Under the pieces are notes generated by a model, which worked only from the letters and a program-made list of their open reading frames with translations, was not told the DNA's origin and ran no database searches. This document shows positions 16,209 through 23,872 of a stretch of 46,180 nt of DNA, one piece after another. A program made the translations under genes and the position numbers. The DNA lies in NCBI RefSeq assembly GCF_000337915.1, contig NZ_AOJE01000012.1:148408-194587 (forward strand). The letters run 5' to 3'. This DNA is from Halorubrum saccharovorum DSM 1137. Lineage in GTDB: Archaea > Halobacteriota > Halobacteria > Halobacteriales > Haloferacaceae. Each line of letters starts with the position of its first letter. Position 1 is the first letter of the stretch.

Positions 16209-18245
16209 ATGTCAAGCGACAACAAATTGGAACTCTCGCGGCGTAAGATCCTCGCCGGTATGGGCGCGGTCGGCGCGGCCGGCGCCGGCGCAGGGATCGG
16301 AACGAGCGCGCTGTTCAACGACACGGAGAGCTTCGAGGATAACCAACTGACCGCTGGGAGCCTCGACCTCAAGATGGACTGGGAGGAACACTACTCCTTC
16401 CCACAGATCTACGACGACTTCGGCGATCCAACAACGGAGACCGATCCGGACACGGAGGATGAAGTCCCACTGGACATCACCCGGTCGGATCCGAACGATA
16501 GCCGATACGTCGGTCTCCCGGATCCGGAGAACCCTGTAGTGTGGGCGAACGCTCAAGACGACCCGCTTGGTGATGGGCAGTCCAGCCTCGAACTGTACTT
16601 CCAGAACACGACCATCGAGGCGTTCCCAGACCGTTTGGGCGGTGAGAATCCGGAGGCGACGTTTACGTCGATAGACAGTGGGGGCGAACCCATCGTCGAG
16701 AACCCGTGTGATGCTTTGGCGGACGTTCCGCAAGACCTGAGTACCTTCGCCACGGACGGCATGCCGGCTCGGACACAGAACGGGGACACGAACGACGACG
16801 GGGACGGGCTCCCCCTGCTCAATCTTCAGGACATCAAGCCCGGTGACTTCGGGGAGTTCACTTTCAGTGCGCACCTCTGTGATAACCCCGGCTATCTCTG
16901 GATGACGATGCCCGGTGGGCTCACTGAGAGTGAAAATGGCCTCACAGAGCCGGAAGACGAGGTAGATGACACGCCAGACGAGGGCGAACTCGCCGAGAAC
17001 GTTCAGACGGCCCTGTGGTACGACGATGACTGTGACAACCAAATCGATACGGCCCCGGACGACATCGTCGCACTAGCGATTATTGACACGTCGGGTTCGG
17101 TGACACCCAATCTTCAGCAAACGATAGACGCCGGGAACGCGCTGGCTGAAGATCTGTTCGAAGCGAGCCAAAACAACCCGGAATTGGAGGTCCAAGCGGG
17201 TGTCATCACGTTCGAAGGTAAAGGTGATAACAACGACGTATTCCTCGCAAATCCGATCGAGCCGATCGACAACTACGTCGATAATAACGGGGACGGGATA
17301 TTCGGGAGCGGCGATATTCTGCCGCCAGGACAGACCGACGGCAACTCGCCGATTCCGCAGGCTCTCGACGTGGGACGCGAGTATCTCAATGACAAGGCTG
17401 CGAAGCTCGTCAGCGACGGCACCCTCGACGCTCCCGTCAGCAAGCAGTTACTCCTCATCTCAGACGGTAATCCCGTCTACGACACTAGCGGGAATCTGGA
17501 CGCGGTGGCAGGTGAACTGATCGATGAAAACGGCCAGTTCACTTTCGACGGCAACACCTACGAGTCGGACTACTTCGACGGAAAAGCAAACGGTAGCGGT
17601 CTGGCGTTGCCGAACCCTGGCAACCCACCCGGCGCCGAAGACCGGGCCGAAACGGCGCTCGTCGCACGGGACATCGACGGGGAACCGTTCCTGCCCGGTA
17701 CCCAGTACTCGCAACCGGCCGGTCCGAAGGTCGACAATCCCGATAACCAGCCCCAGGGACTCAATGGCAGTGACCCGGCAGACATCTCGGGTGACAACGA
17801 TATCATCGTCCGTGCCGCAGCCGTGTACGATTCCGGTGCCGGATCCGGTACCAAACAGCTTGCCCGCGACACGATAACGGCGTACGCGACGAGCGACGCG
17901 ACGATGTACGACATTCCCACTGCGGGCACGGGTCAAAAGAGCGGGGGCACCGTTGTCGGTGAGGATATCGCGGATGCGCTGACCGCAGGTGGGTCCGGAG
18001 AAGAGGTCATCTTCCGCGGGACGCTCGAGCAACTGGAAAGCGAGCTAGACCCTGGTCTGGCTCTCGACTTCGACCGGACGACGTCCGAGCAAGACTGCCA
18101 TCCCGCCGGTGTGACCCACTGCTTCGGTCTCGCGTGGTGGGTACCCGAAGACGTCGGCAATGAGATCCAGAGTGACTCGGTGAGCTTCGACCTCGGGTTC
18201 TACACCGAGCAGTGCCGGAACAACGACAATCCGACCGGACCCTGA
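16209..18245 (+). CDS. TasA-like exported protein with inserted von Willebrand A domain (S2)
   Basis: This 678-residue protein has a twin-arginine signal (LSRRKILAGMG) and SALFNDTESFEDNQLTAGSLDL. The TasA-like host domain is split. The first part contains LQDIKPGDFGEFTF and CDNPGYLWM (to residue ~275). The second part resumes with RGTLEQLESELDPG and ends WWVPEDVGNEIQSDSV plus FYTEQCRNND. Inserted at ~285-600 is a vWA domain: MIDAS DTSGS in ALAIIDTSGSV, the threonine region QTDGNSPIPQAL, and LLLISDGNP. It probably displays a metal-dependent adhesion module on the surface filament. An AGGAGG precedes the start and tRNA-like element A lies upstream. Confidence 0.85.
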   Translation: MSSDNKLELSRRKILAGMGAVGAAGAGAGIGTSALFNDTESFEDNQLTAGSLDLKMDWEEHYSFPQIYDDFGDPTTETDPDTEDEVPLDITRSDPNDSRYVGLPDPENPVVWANAQDDPLGDGQSSLELYFQNTTIEAFPDRLGGENPEATFTSIDSGGEPIVENPCDALADVPQDLSTFATDGMPARTQNGDTNDDGDGLPLLNLQDIKPGDFGEFTFSAHLCDNPGYLWMTMPGGLTESENGLTEPEDEVDDTPDEGELAENVQTALWYDDDCDNQIDTAPDDIVALAIIDTSGSVTPNLQQTIDAGNALAEDLFEASQNNPELEVQAGVITFEGKGDNNDVFLANPIEPIDNYVDNNGDGIFGSGDILPPGQTDGNSPIPQALDVGREYLNDKAAKLVSDGTLDAPVSKQLLLISDGNPVYDTSGNLDAVAGELIDENGQFTFDGNTYESDYFDGKANGSGLALPNPGNPPGAEDRAETALVARDIDGEPFLPGTQYSQPAGPKVDNPDNQPQGLNGSDPADISGDNDIIVRAAAVYDSGAGSGTKQLARDTITAYATSDATMYDIPTAGTGQKSGGTVVGEDIADALTAGGSGEEVIFRGTLEQLESELDPGLALDFDRTTSEQDCHPAGVTHCFGLAWWVPEDVGNEIQSDSVSFDLGFYTEQCRNNDNPTGP

Positions 18246-18283
18246 CTGCTCGGCGAGACGGTTCGTCCCCTCCCGCGCAGTTC

Positions 18284-18418
18284 GCCCACTCGGAGCACGG
18301 CGCCACCGGCATCGGCGGCCCGTGACGCGGCCTCGCAGCGGAACGGCGTCTCCGGCTCTGCCGGAGGCTCGTTGCGCAGCTTTGCTGCGGAACGGCGGTT
18401 CGACTCCGCCGGTGGGTC
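18284..18418 (+). promoter_or_regulatory. tRNA-like leader element B
   Basis: The T-arm and acceptor 3' strand (18393-18418) are identical to element A: loop TTCGACT at 18399-18405 and GTGGGTC at 18412-18418. The 5' partner CCCAC is at 18285-18289, in sequence similar to element A (CGG and GCACG follow). Between them are hairpins CTCCGG/CCGGAG (18350-18366) and CGCAGC/GCTGCG (18375-18389, loop TTT), at the same places as the two hairpins of element A but different in sequence. It ends 26 nt before the S3 start. A 6-bp hairpin CATCCC/GGGATG (18420-18434) follows. Confidence 0.72.
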
Positions 18419-18444
18419 TCATCCCTCTGGGATGACACACACCT

Positions 18445-20085
18445 ATGTCAGACGATAAATTCGAGCTGTCGAGGCGGAAGATCCTAGGTGCGACAGCGGC
18501 CGTCGGTGTCGCCGGCGCGGGGGCGGGCGTCGGGACCAGCGCGCTGTTCAGCGATGAAGAATCGTTCGAAGACAATCAAATTCAGGCTGGTGAACTGAAT
18601 CTGCTCATCGATTACGACACTAGCTACGATTTCAACGACCCGGAAGGCGACGGTAGCGGCACGATCGATGGTAACCCTGCTGACTACTCGTACGTGTTGA
18701 CCAATGTCAAGCCGGGCGACAGCGGAACATTGGTGTTTTGTCCCAAAATCATCGACAATCCGGGGCACCTGTTCGTCGCAAGCGCAGATGGAGTTACGAA
18801 CTACGAGAACGCCCAGACCGAGCCTGAAGGGGATGTTGACGCGTCTGGCGGCGGGAGCTTGACTGGGGGCAATGACGGCGAACCCAATGGTGACCTCGGT
18901 CAAGAAATCCTTGCCGATGTCAAGTACGTGGAAAACGTCACAGACGCTACCACTTACGACGAGATTGGAACAGTCACAACCGATCAGACCCTCAACGGAC
19001 TAGCTGCGGATCTTGAAGCGGGATTCCGTGTGGACGGTGTGCCCAACGATTCAGATACGGTTTACCCCTCATCGCCTGACGACAGCACTCAAAACGGTCC
19101 GTGTATCGCCATAGAATGGGAACTGCCCGTTACTGTCGGCAACAAAATTCAGTCGGACGCGGTCGAGTTCAGCTTCAGCTTCGCTGCTGTCCAGAGCCGG
19201 AACAACTCCAACCCGGCTAACCCGGTTACAACCGTCTCTGTCGGGCCTTCGGGTGGTGGATACGACTATAACGACCTTTCGACGGCACTGAGCAATGAGA
19301 GTGACGAGGTTATTGGCCTCGCTGGCGGTGAGACGTTCACACTGTCCGGCGGTGCTGATGTCGACTCCTCGCTCGTGCCACTCGGGTTCCAGTCAATGCC
19401 GACAGTCGAAGTTGACGGGGGGCAGTTAAAGCTCACCTCTACTGACCTCACAATCGCCGGATTAGATATTGACCTGCTCAACGGCGGAGTTGTGTATAAC
19501 CCGAATCCGGCTGACGGGTTGGCATTTATTAATAACGACGTATCAATCTCTGAAACCAGCAATCACGGTATTCGAATCGAAGGTCAGGGAGCGTTGAACG
19601 CAGTCGTCGCAAACAACCAATTCGAACAGAAGGGAACGCCATTTGACACGAATGGCGAGTTCCCCCAGGGCGTGCACCTGAGTGACGGCCAGAACGTGGT
19701 GATTTCGGATAATGTGTTTACTACTAACGGGAGCGTTGTCGAGGGTCAGGCAGTCTTCGTCTCGCAGGGTCCGGGTGATGTGGGACCCACATCGAACATT
19801 GTAGTCTCAGACAACTCGATGAATGGATGGGAGAACGGAGTTACAATCATTGAGTCTCAGGCTGATGAGATATTTGACATCTCGATTGCTGGAAACGACG
19901 TGGACAATTCATCGAATAGCATCTCTCCGAGCAGTCCGAGTATCAACCCCGCTGATGTCTGGATCTTAGATCAAACCGATAGCGACGGCTTCGACAATAT
20001 CAACGGCGAGGATACTGAGTCTGATCAGGAAAGTGCGCTTGAGAGTGATAACAATCTCACTGAAGGAGCAGATGTGGTTGTCTAG
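18445..20085 (+). CDS. TasA-like exported protein with C-terminal parallel beta-helix (S3)
   Basis: This 546-residue protein starts MSDDKFELSRRKILG (twin-arginine) with SALFSDEESFEDNQIQAGELNL. The TasA-like domain covers ~40-250: LTNVKPGDSGTLVF, DNPGHLFV, then WELPVTVGNKIQSDAVEFSF and QSRNNSNP. From residue ~255 a right-handed beta-helix region follows (YDYNDLSTALSNESDEVIGLAGG..., then NNDVSISETSNHGIRIEG, NNQFEQKG, DNVFTTNGS, DNSMNGWENG), typical of NosD/pectate-lyase-like carbohydrate-binding or -cleaving proteins. No catalytic acids can be assigned. Third-position A/T is higher than in the flanking core genes. Probably a glycan-interacting surface module. Confidence 0.8.
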   Translation: MSDDKFELSRRKILGATAAVGVAGAGAGVGTSALFSDEESFEDNQIQAGELNLLIDYDTSYDFNDPEGDGSGTIDGNPADYSYVLTNVKPGDSGTLVFCPKIIDNPGHLFVASADGVTNYENAQTEPEGDVDASGGGSLTGGNDGEPNGDLGQEILADVKYVENVTDATTYDEIGTVTTDQTLNGLAADLEAGFRVDGVPNDSDTVYPSSPDDSTQNGPCIAIEWELPVTVGNKIQSDAVEFSFSFAAVQSRNNSNPANPVTTVSVGPSGGGYDYNDLSTALSNESDEVIGLAGGETFTLSGGADVDSSLVPLGFQSMPTVEVDGGQLKLTSTDLTIAGLDIDLLNGGVVYNPNPADGLAFINNDVSISETSNHGIRIEGQGALNAVVANNQFEQKGTPFDTNGEFPQGVHLSDGQNVVISDNVFTTNGSVVEGQAVFVSQGPGDVGPTSNIVVSDNSMNGWENGVTIIESQADEIFDISIAGNDVDNSSNSISPSSPSINPADVWILDQTDSDGFDNINGEDTESDQESALESDNNLTEGADVVV

Positions 20086-20093
20086 ATAACAGC

Positions 20094-20136
20094 AGGACAC
20101 CGAACGATACACTCAAACACGGTGTATCGGTGTTCT
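20094..20136 (+). terminator. Hairpin after S3
   Basis: ACACCG (20097-20102) and ATACAC (20107-20112) pair with GTGTAT (20122-20127) and CGGTGT (20128-20133) to give 12 bp with a 4-nt bulge. No strong U-run follows, so this may be a 3'-end or processing structure rather than a simple terminator. Confidence 0.4.
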
Positions 20137-20141
20137 GTCTA

Positions 20142-20180
20142 CCCACGCTGGCATTTCGCCGGTTCGATTCCGGCGGTGGG
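20142..20180 (+). promoter_or_regulatory. tRNA-like leader element C (compact, compensatory change)
   Basis: CCCAC (20142-20146) pairs with GTGGG (20176-20180). The T-arm is CGCCGG-TTCGATT-CCGGCG (20157-20175). Compared with A, B and D one stem pair is flipped G-C to C-G and one free loop position changes C to T, so both pairing and the TTCRANY loop rule are kept. Only 10 nt (GCTGGCATTT) separate the acceptor 5' strand from the T-arm, giving a minihelix. A hairpin TCCCC/GGGGA (20184-20200) and then the S4 start at 20216 follow. Confidence 0.75.
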
Positions 20181-20215
20181 CATTCCCCACGGACGGGGGA
20201 GCGAGGGGAGAGACC

Positions 20216-22600
20216 ATGTCAAACGATAACTCGGGACTATCGCGGCGGAAGATCCTGGGGAGCGTGGGAGCAGTCGGTGTGGCTGGAGCCGCAGCTGGAG
20301 TTGGGACGAGCGCGCTCTTCAGCGATGAGGAATCGTTTACAAACAACTCGATCACTGCGGGGACGCTCGATCTGAAAGTCAGCTGGGACGAGCACTACTT
20401 CAACGGGATTCGAAATCTTGACGATGTCTCGGAGGCGAACGTCGAGTTCGACAGTCCAGGTTCCACAGAGACTGGCTTCCCGAGCTCGAGCGGATCGCCG
20501 TATTTGTCAGTTACTGACGGTGCCGTAGATACGTTTATGAACGACACGCGCACCGAACAGTTCCCGGATGGCGGCCTCGGATCGAATGAGGATCCCTGTG
20601 AAGAACTGGCCGACGTGCCGGGGGCAGAGATCCCGCCACCGGTTATAGATCTGGACGACGTGAAGCCGGGCGACTTCGGCGAGATCACGTTCGATTTCTC
20701 GCTATGTGACAACCCCGGCTACCTCTGGATGACCGGTGAGTTAGTGAGTGAAAGCGAGAACGGAGTCACCGAACCTGAAGGAGACAGTCCTGAGGAGGAC
20801 GGTTCCTTCGACAATTCGTCGTTGTGGCCGCTGGCTGCGCTGACAGGGGTGTCGGCGCTTAACCGCGATGGAGAAGACGGTGGAACCAGTTCAGAAGCGA
20901 CCGGAGAGACTGACTCACAGACGACCGGAGCCAGCCGAAACAGCCTCTGGTCGACCCTCGGTAAGGGAGCGGCGATGACGGGCGCTGGCGTAGCCGGGCT
21001 CTCGGCGCTGACGGGGTCGGCGTCAGCGCAGTCGGGATTCAGTGTGACTTCGCTTGCCGATGACTCTTCTCTCTCTGCCACCGACCTCGCAGATTCGCTT
21101 ATCGCGGGCGGAAGCGGTATCAGTATCAACAATGCGTCGTTCACCGGCGCGGGTGCTGCCGGCGGCACATTCAGCGGCGGAAGTAGCGTGTACAATCTCG
21201 ACGGCGGCGTTATTCTAAGCACCGGTGACGTGGGAGACATTGTCGGACCGAATGATAGCGACGGTACAAGCACCAGTCACGACACTCCTGGTGATAGTGA
21301 CCTCCTCGCGATTGCGGACGACACAGTCAACGAGACGAACGATGCTGCCGTTCTTGAGTTCGACTTCGACGTTCCACAGGGCGAAGAAGAGGTGTTCTTC
21401 AATTTCGTGTTTGCCTCGGACGAATACAACGAGTTCGTCGACGAGTTCAATGACGTCTTTGGGTTCTTCCTCAATCCGGAGGATAACTCTCCCGAAGACG
21501 CCAACGTCGCGCTGATAAACGGCGATCCCGTGTCGATTAACACCGTCAATACGATGGATAACTCGGACGTGTTCAACAACAATGATCCGAGTGACACGGA
21601 CACCCCGTTCAATACCGAAGCTGATGGGTTCACTGATGTTCTTCAGGTAGAAGCCGATGTCAACCCTGGCGAAGAGAACACGTTCAAACTGGCAATTGCT
21701 GACGCAAACGACACCGCACTCGATGCCTGGGTGCTCATCGAGGGCGAGAGCCTGAGTACCGACCCCGACCCCGACCCACAGCCGGGGGACGGCGAAGTCG
21801 AACTCTCTGACAAAATACAGGCACGCGCGTGGTATGACGGTGGTGGCGGTAACGGTCCGGGCGGTGATGTCGGAGATAACGTCAACCAAGACGACGAGCA
21901 GGTATTCCTCGACGGAACGCTCAGGCAGGTACTTGGCGCCCTCTCAAGCGGTAAGGGGGTCCCGCTCGACGGCGACGAGTCGACAGATACGGACTTCGAC
22001 GAAACGAGCGATCCACCTGACGACACAGCCCGAGATTGCTACACTGCGGCTGACGATGTCCACTACATCGGGTTCGAGTGGTGGGTGCCGCGAGAGGTTG
22101 GTAACGAGATCCAAAGCGACTCGGTGACGTTCGATCTCGGGTTCTACACCGAACAGTGCCGGAACAACGACGGGTCCGGTACCGCGACCAATGGCGGCTC
22201 CGCCAGCCAGAACGCCAGCATCACCGTCAATGGCGATTCTTCCGGCGATGGCGGAAACGAGCAGCACGTCGTGAACATAATCGTCGGCAGTGAGGACGAC
22301 GGGGATTCGCTGAACGAGGTGGTTGTGGATTACCAGAGCGGCTCCGCCGACATCAGTAACGTCGGTCAGGGAGACCTCACCCTCTCCCAGAATGGCACGG
22401 ATATTACTGGCGATATCAGCGGCGTGTCGGGAGGTAACAACGGTACGACGTTGACAGTCACTATAGGAGGCAACAACACGCTCAGCGCAGGCGATTCACT
22501 CACGCTGGAAACGAACAACGAAGTGCAGGATTCGGGTGCTGACGGCGGCACCGCAGAAATCAGCGTCAACGGGGGGACGACGAGCAACGCGGCGTTCTGA
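20216..22600 (+). CDS. TasA-like exported protein with inserted choice-of-anchor-L domain (S4)
   Basis: This 794-residue protein has a twin-arginine signal (LSRRKILGSVG) and SALFSDEESFTNNSITAGTLDL. The first half of the host domain includes DVKPGDFGEITFDF and CDNPGYLWM (to residue ~190). At ~205-515 there is an insertion with a second signal-peptide-like segment (STLGKGAAMTGAGVAGLSAL, then ASAQSG near residue 269) and a choice-of-anchor-L domain (FNFVFASDEYNEFVDEF, NDVFGFFLNPED). The host domain resumes with IQARAWYD, LDGTLRQVLGALSSG, WWVPREVGNEIQSDSV and FYTEQCRNND. The last ~130 residues are Gly/Asn/Ser-rich beta sequence. Confidence 0.83.
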   Translation: MSNDNSGLSRRKILGSVGAVGVAGAAAGVGTSALFSDEESFTNNSITAGTLDLKVSWDEHYFNGIRNLDDVSEANVEFDSPGSTETGFPSSSGSPYLSVTDGAVDTFMNDTRTEQFPDGGLGSNEDPCEELADVPGAEIPPPVIDLDDVKPGDFGEITFDFSLCDNPGYLWMTGELVSESENGVTEPEGDSPEEDGSFDNSSLWPLAALTGVSALNRDGEDGGTSSEATGETDSQTTGASRNSLWSTLGKGAAMTGAGVAGLSALTGSASAQSGFSVTSLADDSSLSATDLADSLIAGGSGISINNASFTGAGAAGGTFSGGSSVYNLDGGVILSTGDVGDIVGPNDSDGTSTSHDTPGDSDLLAIADDTVNETNDAAVLEFDFDVPQGEEEVFFNFVFASDEYNEFVDEFNDVFGFFLNPEDNSPEDANVALINGDPVSINTVNTMDNSDVFNNNDPSDTDTPFNTEADGFTDVLQVEADVNPGEENTFKLAIADANDTALDAWVLIEGESLSTDPDPDPQPGDGEVELSDKIQARAWYDGGGGNGPGGDVGDNVNQDDEQVFLDGTLRQVLGALSSGKGVPLDGDESTDTDFDETSDPPDDTARDCYTAADDVHYIGFEWWVPREVGNEIQSDSVTFDLGFYTEQCRNNDGSGTATNGGSASQNASITVNGDSSGDGGNEQHVVNIIVGSEDDGDSLNEVVVDYQSGSADISNVGQGDLTLSQNGTDITGDISGVSGGNNGTTLTVTIGGNNTLSAGDSLTLETNNEVQDSGADGGTAEISVNGGTTSNAAF

Positions 22601-22623
22601 TCTGAGGGCGCTATCGGAGGTCT

Positions 22624-22665
22624 GACCACGCTGGCCTTTCGGCGGTTCGACTCCGCCGGTGGGTC
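22624..22665 (+). promoter_or_regulatory. tRNA-like leader element D
   Basis: The T-arm and GTGGGTC (22640-22665) are identical to A and B; the 5' strand GACCAC (22624-22629) gives four direct pairs with GTGG and more across a bulge. GGGTC at its end can instead pair with GACCC at 22676-22680, an alternative hairpin. It is followed 20 nt later by ATG at 22686, which opens only a basic, non-haloarchaeal-looking frame whose first codons (MTN...RR) recall the twin-arginine signals. The gene it served may have decayed. Confidence 0.68.
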
Positions 22666-22997
22666 TCGAGAAACTGACCCGACACATGACAAACTCGCAC
22701 CGACCGCATCGACGCACGATGGAGGGCGCCGCCACTCGCGGAGCACTCCACACGAGTCACATCTGCTCGAAGATCGACGACGAAATCCGCCGAGCGCCGA
22801 GGCTAAACCTGACAGCCAAACAATTATTATACTGGCCGAGAGATAGTCACGCGAAGCGCGTCCGAGGCGATCCTGTGGACGTGTTTGACAACGCCGAGTG
22901 GGCCTCGACTCCCGCGCATTCCGGCGGCCGTGCGTCTCAGAGTGGCGGTAGGGTGACCGGTCGAAGCGACGCAACTACATCCAAACACGGACCGTAG
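22666..22997 (+). pseudogene. Possible decayed TasA-like gene start plus promoter of S5
   Basis: The frame from ATG 22686 (103 codons) is rich in Arg and His and unlike a haloarchaeal protein. Its position 20 nt after element D and its MTNSHRPHRRTMEG start resemble an eroded version of the N-terminal codons of S2-S4. Within it lies a TATA-like ATTATTATAC (22823-22832) that is the best promoter for S5 at 22998. I regard it as noncoding today. Confidence 0.35.
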
Positions 22998-23729
22998 ATG
23001 ACAGACCTCAGCATAAATCGGCGGCGGCTGATCGGCATGCTCTCAGGCACCGGGATGGCCGCATTTATCGGATTCGGGTATGCGACCGGGGACTCGATCA
23101 GGTACACGTACGCGTCTTCTCACAGTTGCGACGATTACACGCTTGACGCCGAGTGGCGAGAAACGTACACCAGAAACGGGGAAACAACTCTGCTTGAGGA
23201 CACGACGCCGGACGGAAGCGGAAGCGAGCCTGACGAGCCCGGACTTATCCGGTTAAACAACGTACTCCCGGGTGACAGGGGGACGGTCAGTTTCAGCCTC
23301 ACGGCTGACTTGGCGAATCCCGACGCGAGCGACACGGTCTCGCCGACGCTTGGAATCAGTCTTACCGACCGTGCCGAAAACGGTCTCAGCGATCCTGAAG
23401 AAGCCGCGGGAGACACCACTGAAACGGTCGGCGAACTCCAAGAATACCTACAGGTCACCGTCTGGAAGAACACGGGTGTCTTGGGACTCGATGCGCTCGG
23501 TGCCGACGACCTCACTCAGCAGATCACCGAGCCGACGATATCGGAGGGGACGCTTGCCGACGTAGCTGGCGATACGAGTAACGAAGTACTCGGAACTATC
23601 GACGCCACTACGGACGACGATTCCGTTTCGGTGACGCTCCGATGGAAGTTTGCCAACGACGCACGCGTCAACGAGACACAAACCGATTCAGTCACGTTCG
23701 CACTCGATATCGGCTGTGGAGGTGACTAG
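22998..23729 (+). CDS. Divergent TasA-like exported protein (S5)
   Basis: This 243-residue protein starts MTDLSINRRRLIGML (twin-arginine plus hydrophobic stretch) but lacks the FSD motif that marks the other members. The remainder keeps the host-domain landmarks: LNNVLPGDRGTVSFSL near residue 82, DRAENGLSDPEE near 129, and a C-terminal NETQTDSVTFALDIGC corresponding to the IQSDSV.FDLGFYTEQC end of the paralogues. There is no inserted module. Processing by the SipW-like peptidase is less certain here. It may be an assembly or capping subunit (inference). Confidence 0.7.
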   Translation: MTDLSINRRRLIGMLSGTGMAAFIGFGYATGDSIRYTYASSHSCDDYTLDAEWRETYTRNGETTLLEDTTPDGSGSEPDEPGLIRLNNVLPGDRGTVSFSLTADLANPDASDTVSPTLGISLTDRAENGLSDPEEAAGDTTETVGELQEYLQVTVWKNTGVLGLDALGADDLTQQITEPTISEGTLADVAGDTSNEVLGTIDATTDDDSVSVTLRWKFANDARVNETQTDSVTFALDIGCGGD

Positions 23730-23786
23730 CCCATGAGGGCTCCGTCCGCCAACCGCTGCACCAACTCCGCGTTGGCCGACACCGGT

Positions 23787-23809
23787 TTATCATCCAATAA
23801 ATATATATC
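23787..23809 (+). promoter_or_regulatory. Promoter of the S6-SipW-S7 operon
   Basis: A strong TATA box, ATAAATATATATC (23797-23809), lies about 65 bp before the ATG at 23873. TTATCA (23787-23792) just upstream is the half-site of the dyad found before the right-hand regulator gene. A G-run (23861-23867) ends 5 nt before the start. Confidence 0.55.
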
Positions 23810-23872
23810 AGTAGCAGACAAATTTCTGGCACGTAATCAGATACGATGTCATGGCTCTAAGGGGGGGAACAC

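Noticed and set aside
20094-20136. Strong intrinsic terminator
   Set aside because: A good hairpin but without a following U-run, and the next gene has no obvious promoter, so readthrough is likely; listed with low confidence only.
22686-22997. Genuine small protein gene after element D
   Set aside because: Very basic composition and an internal TATA box for S5; retained only as a possible decayed gene.
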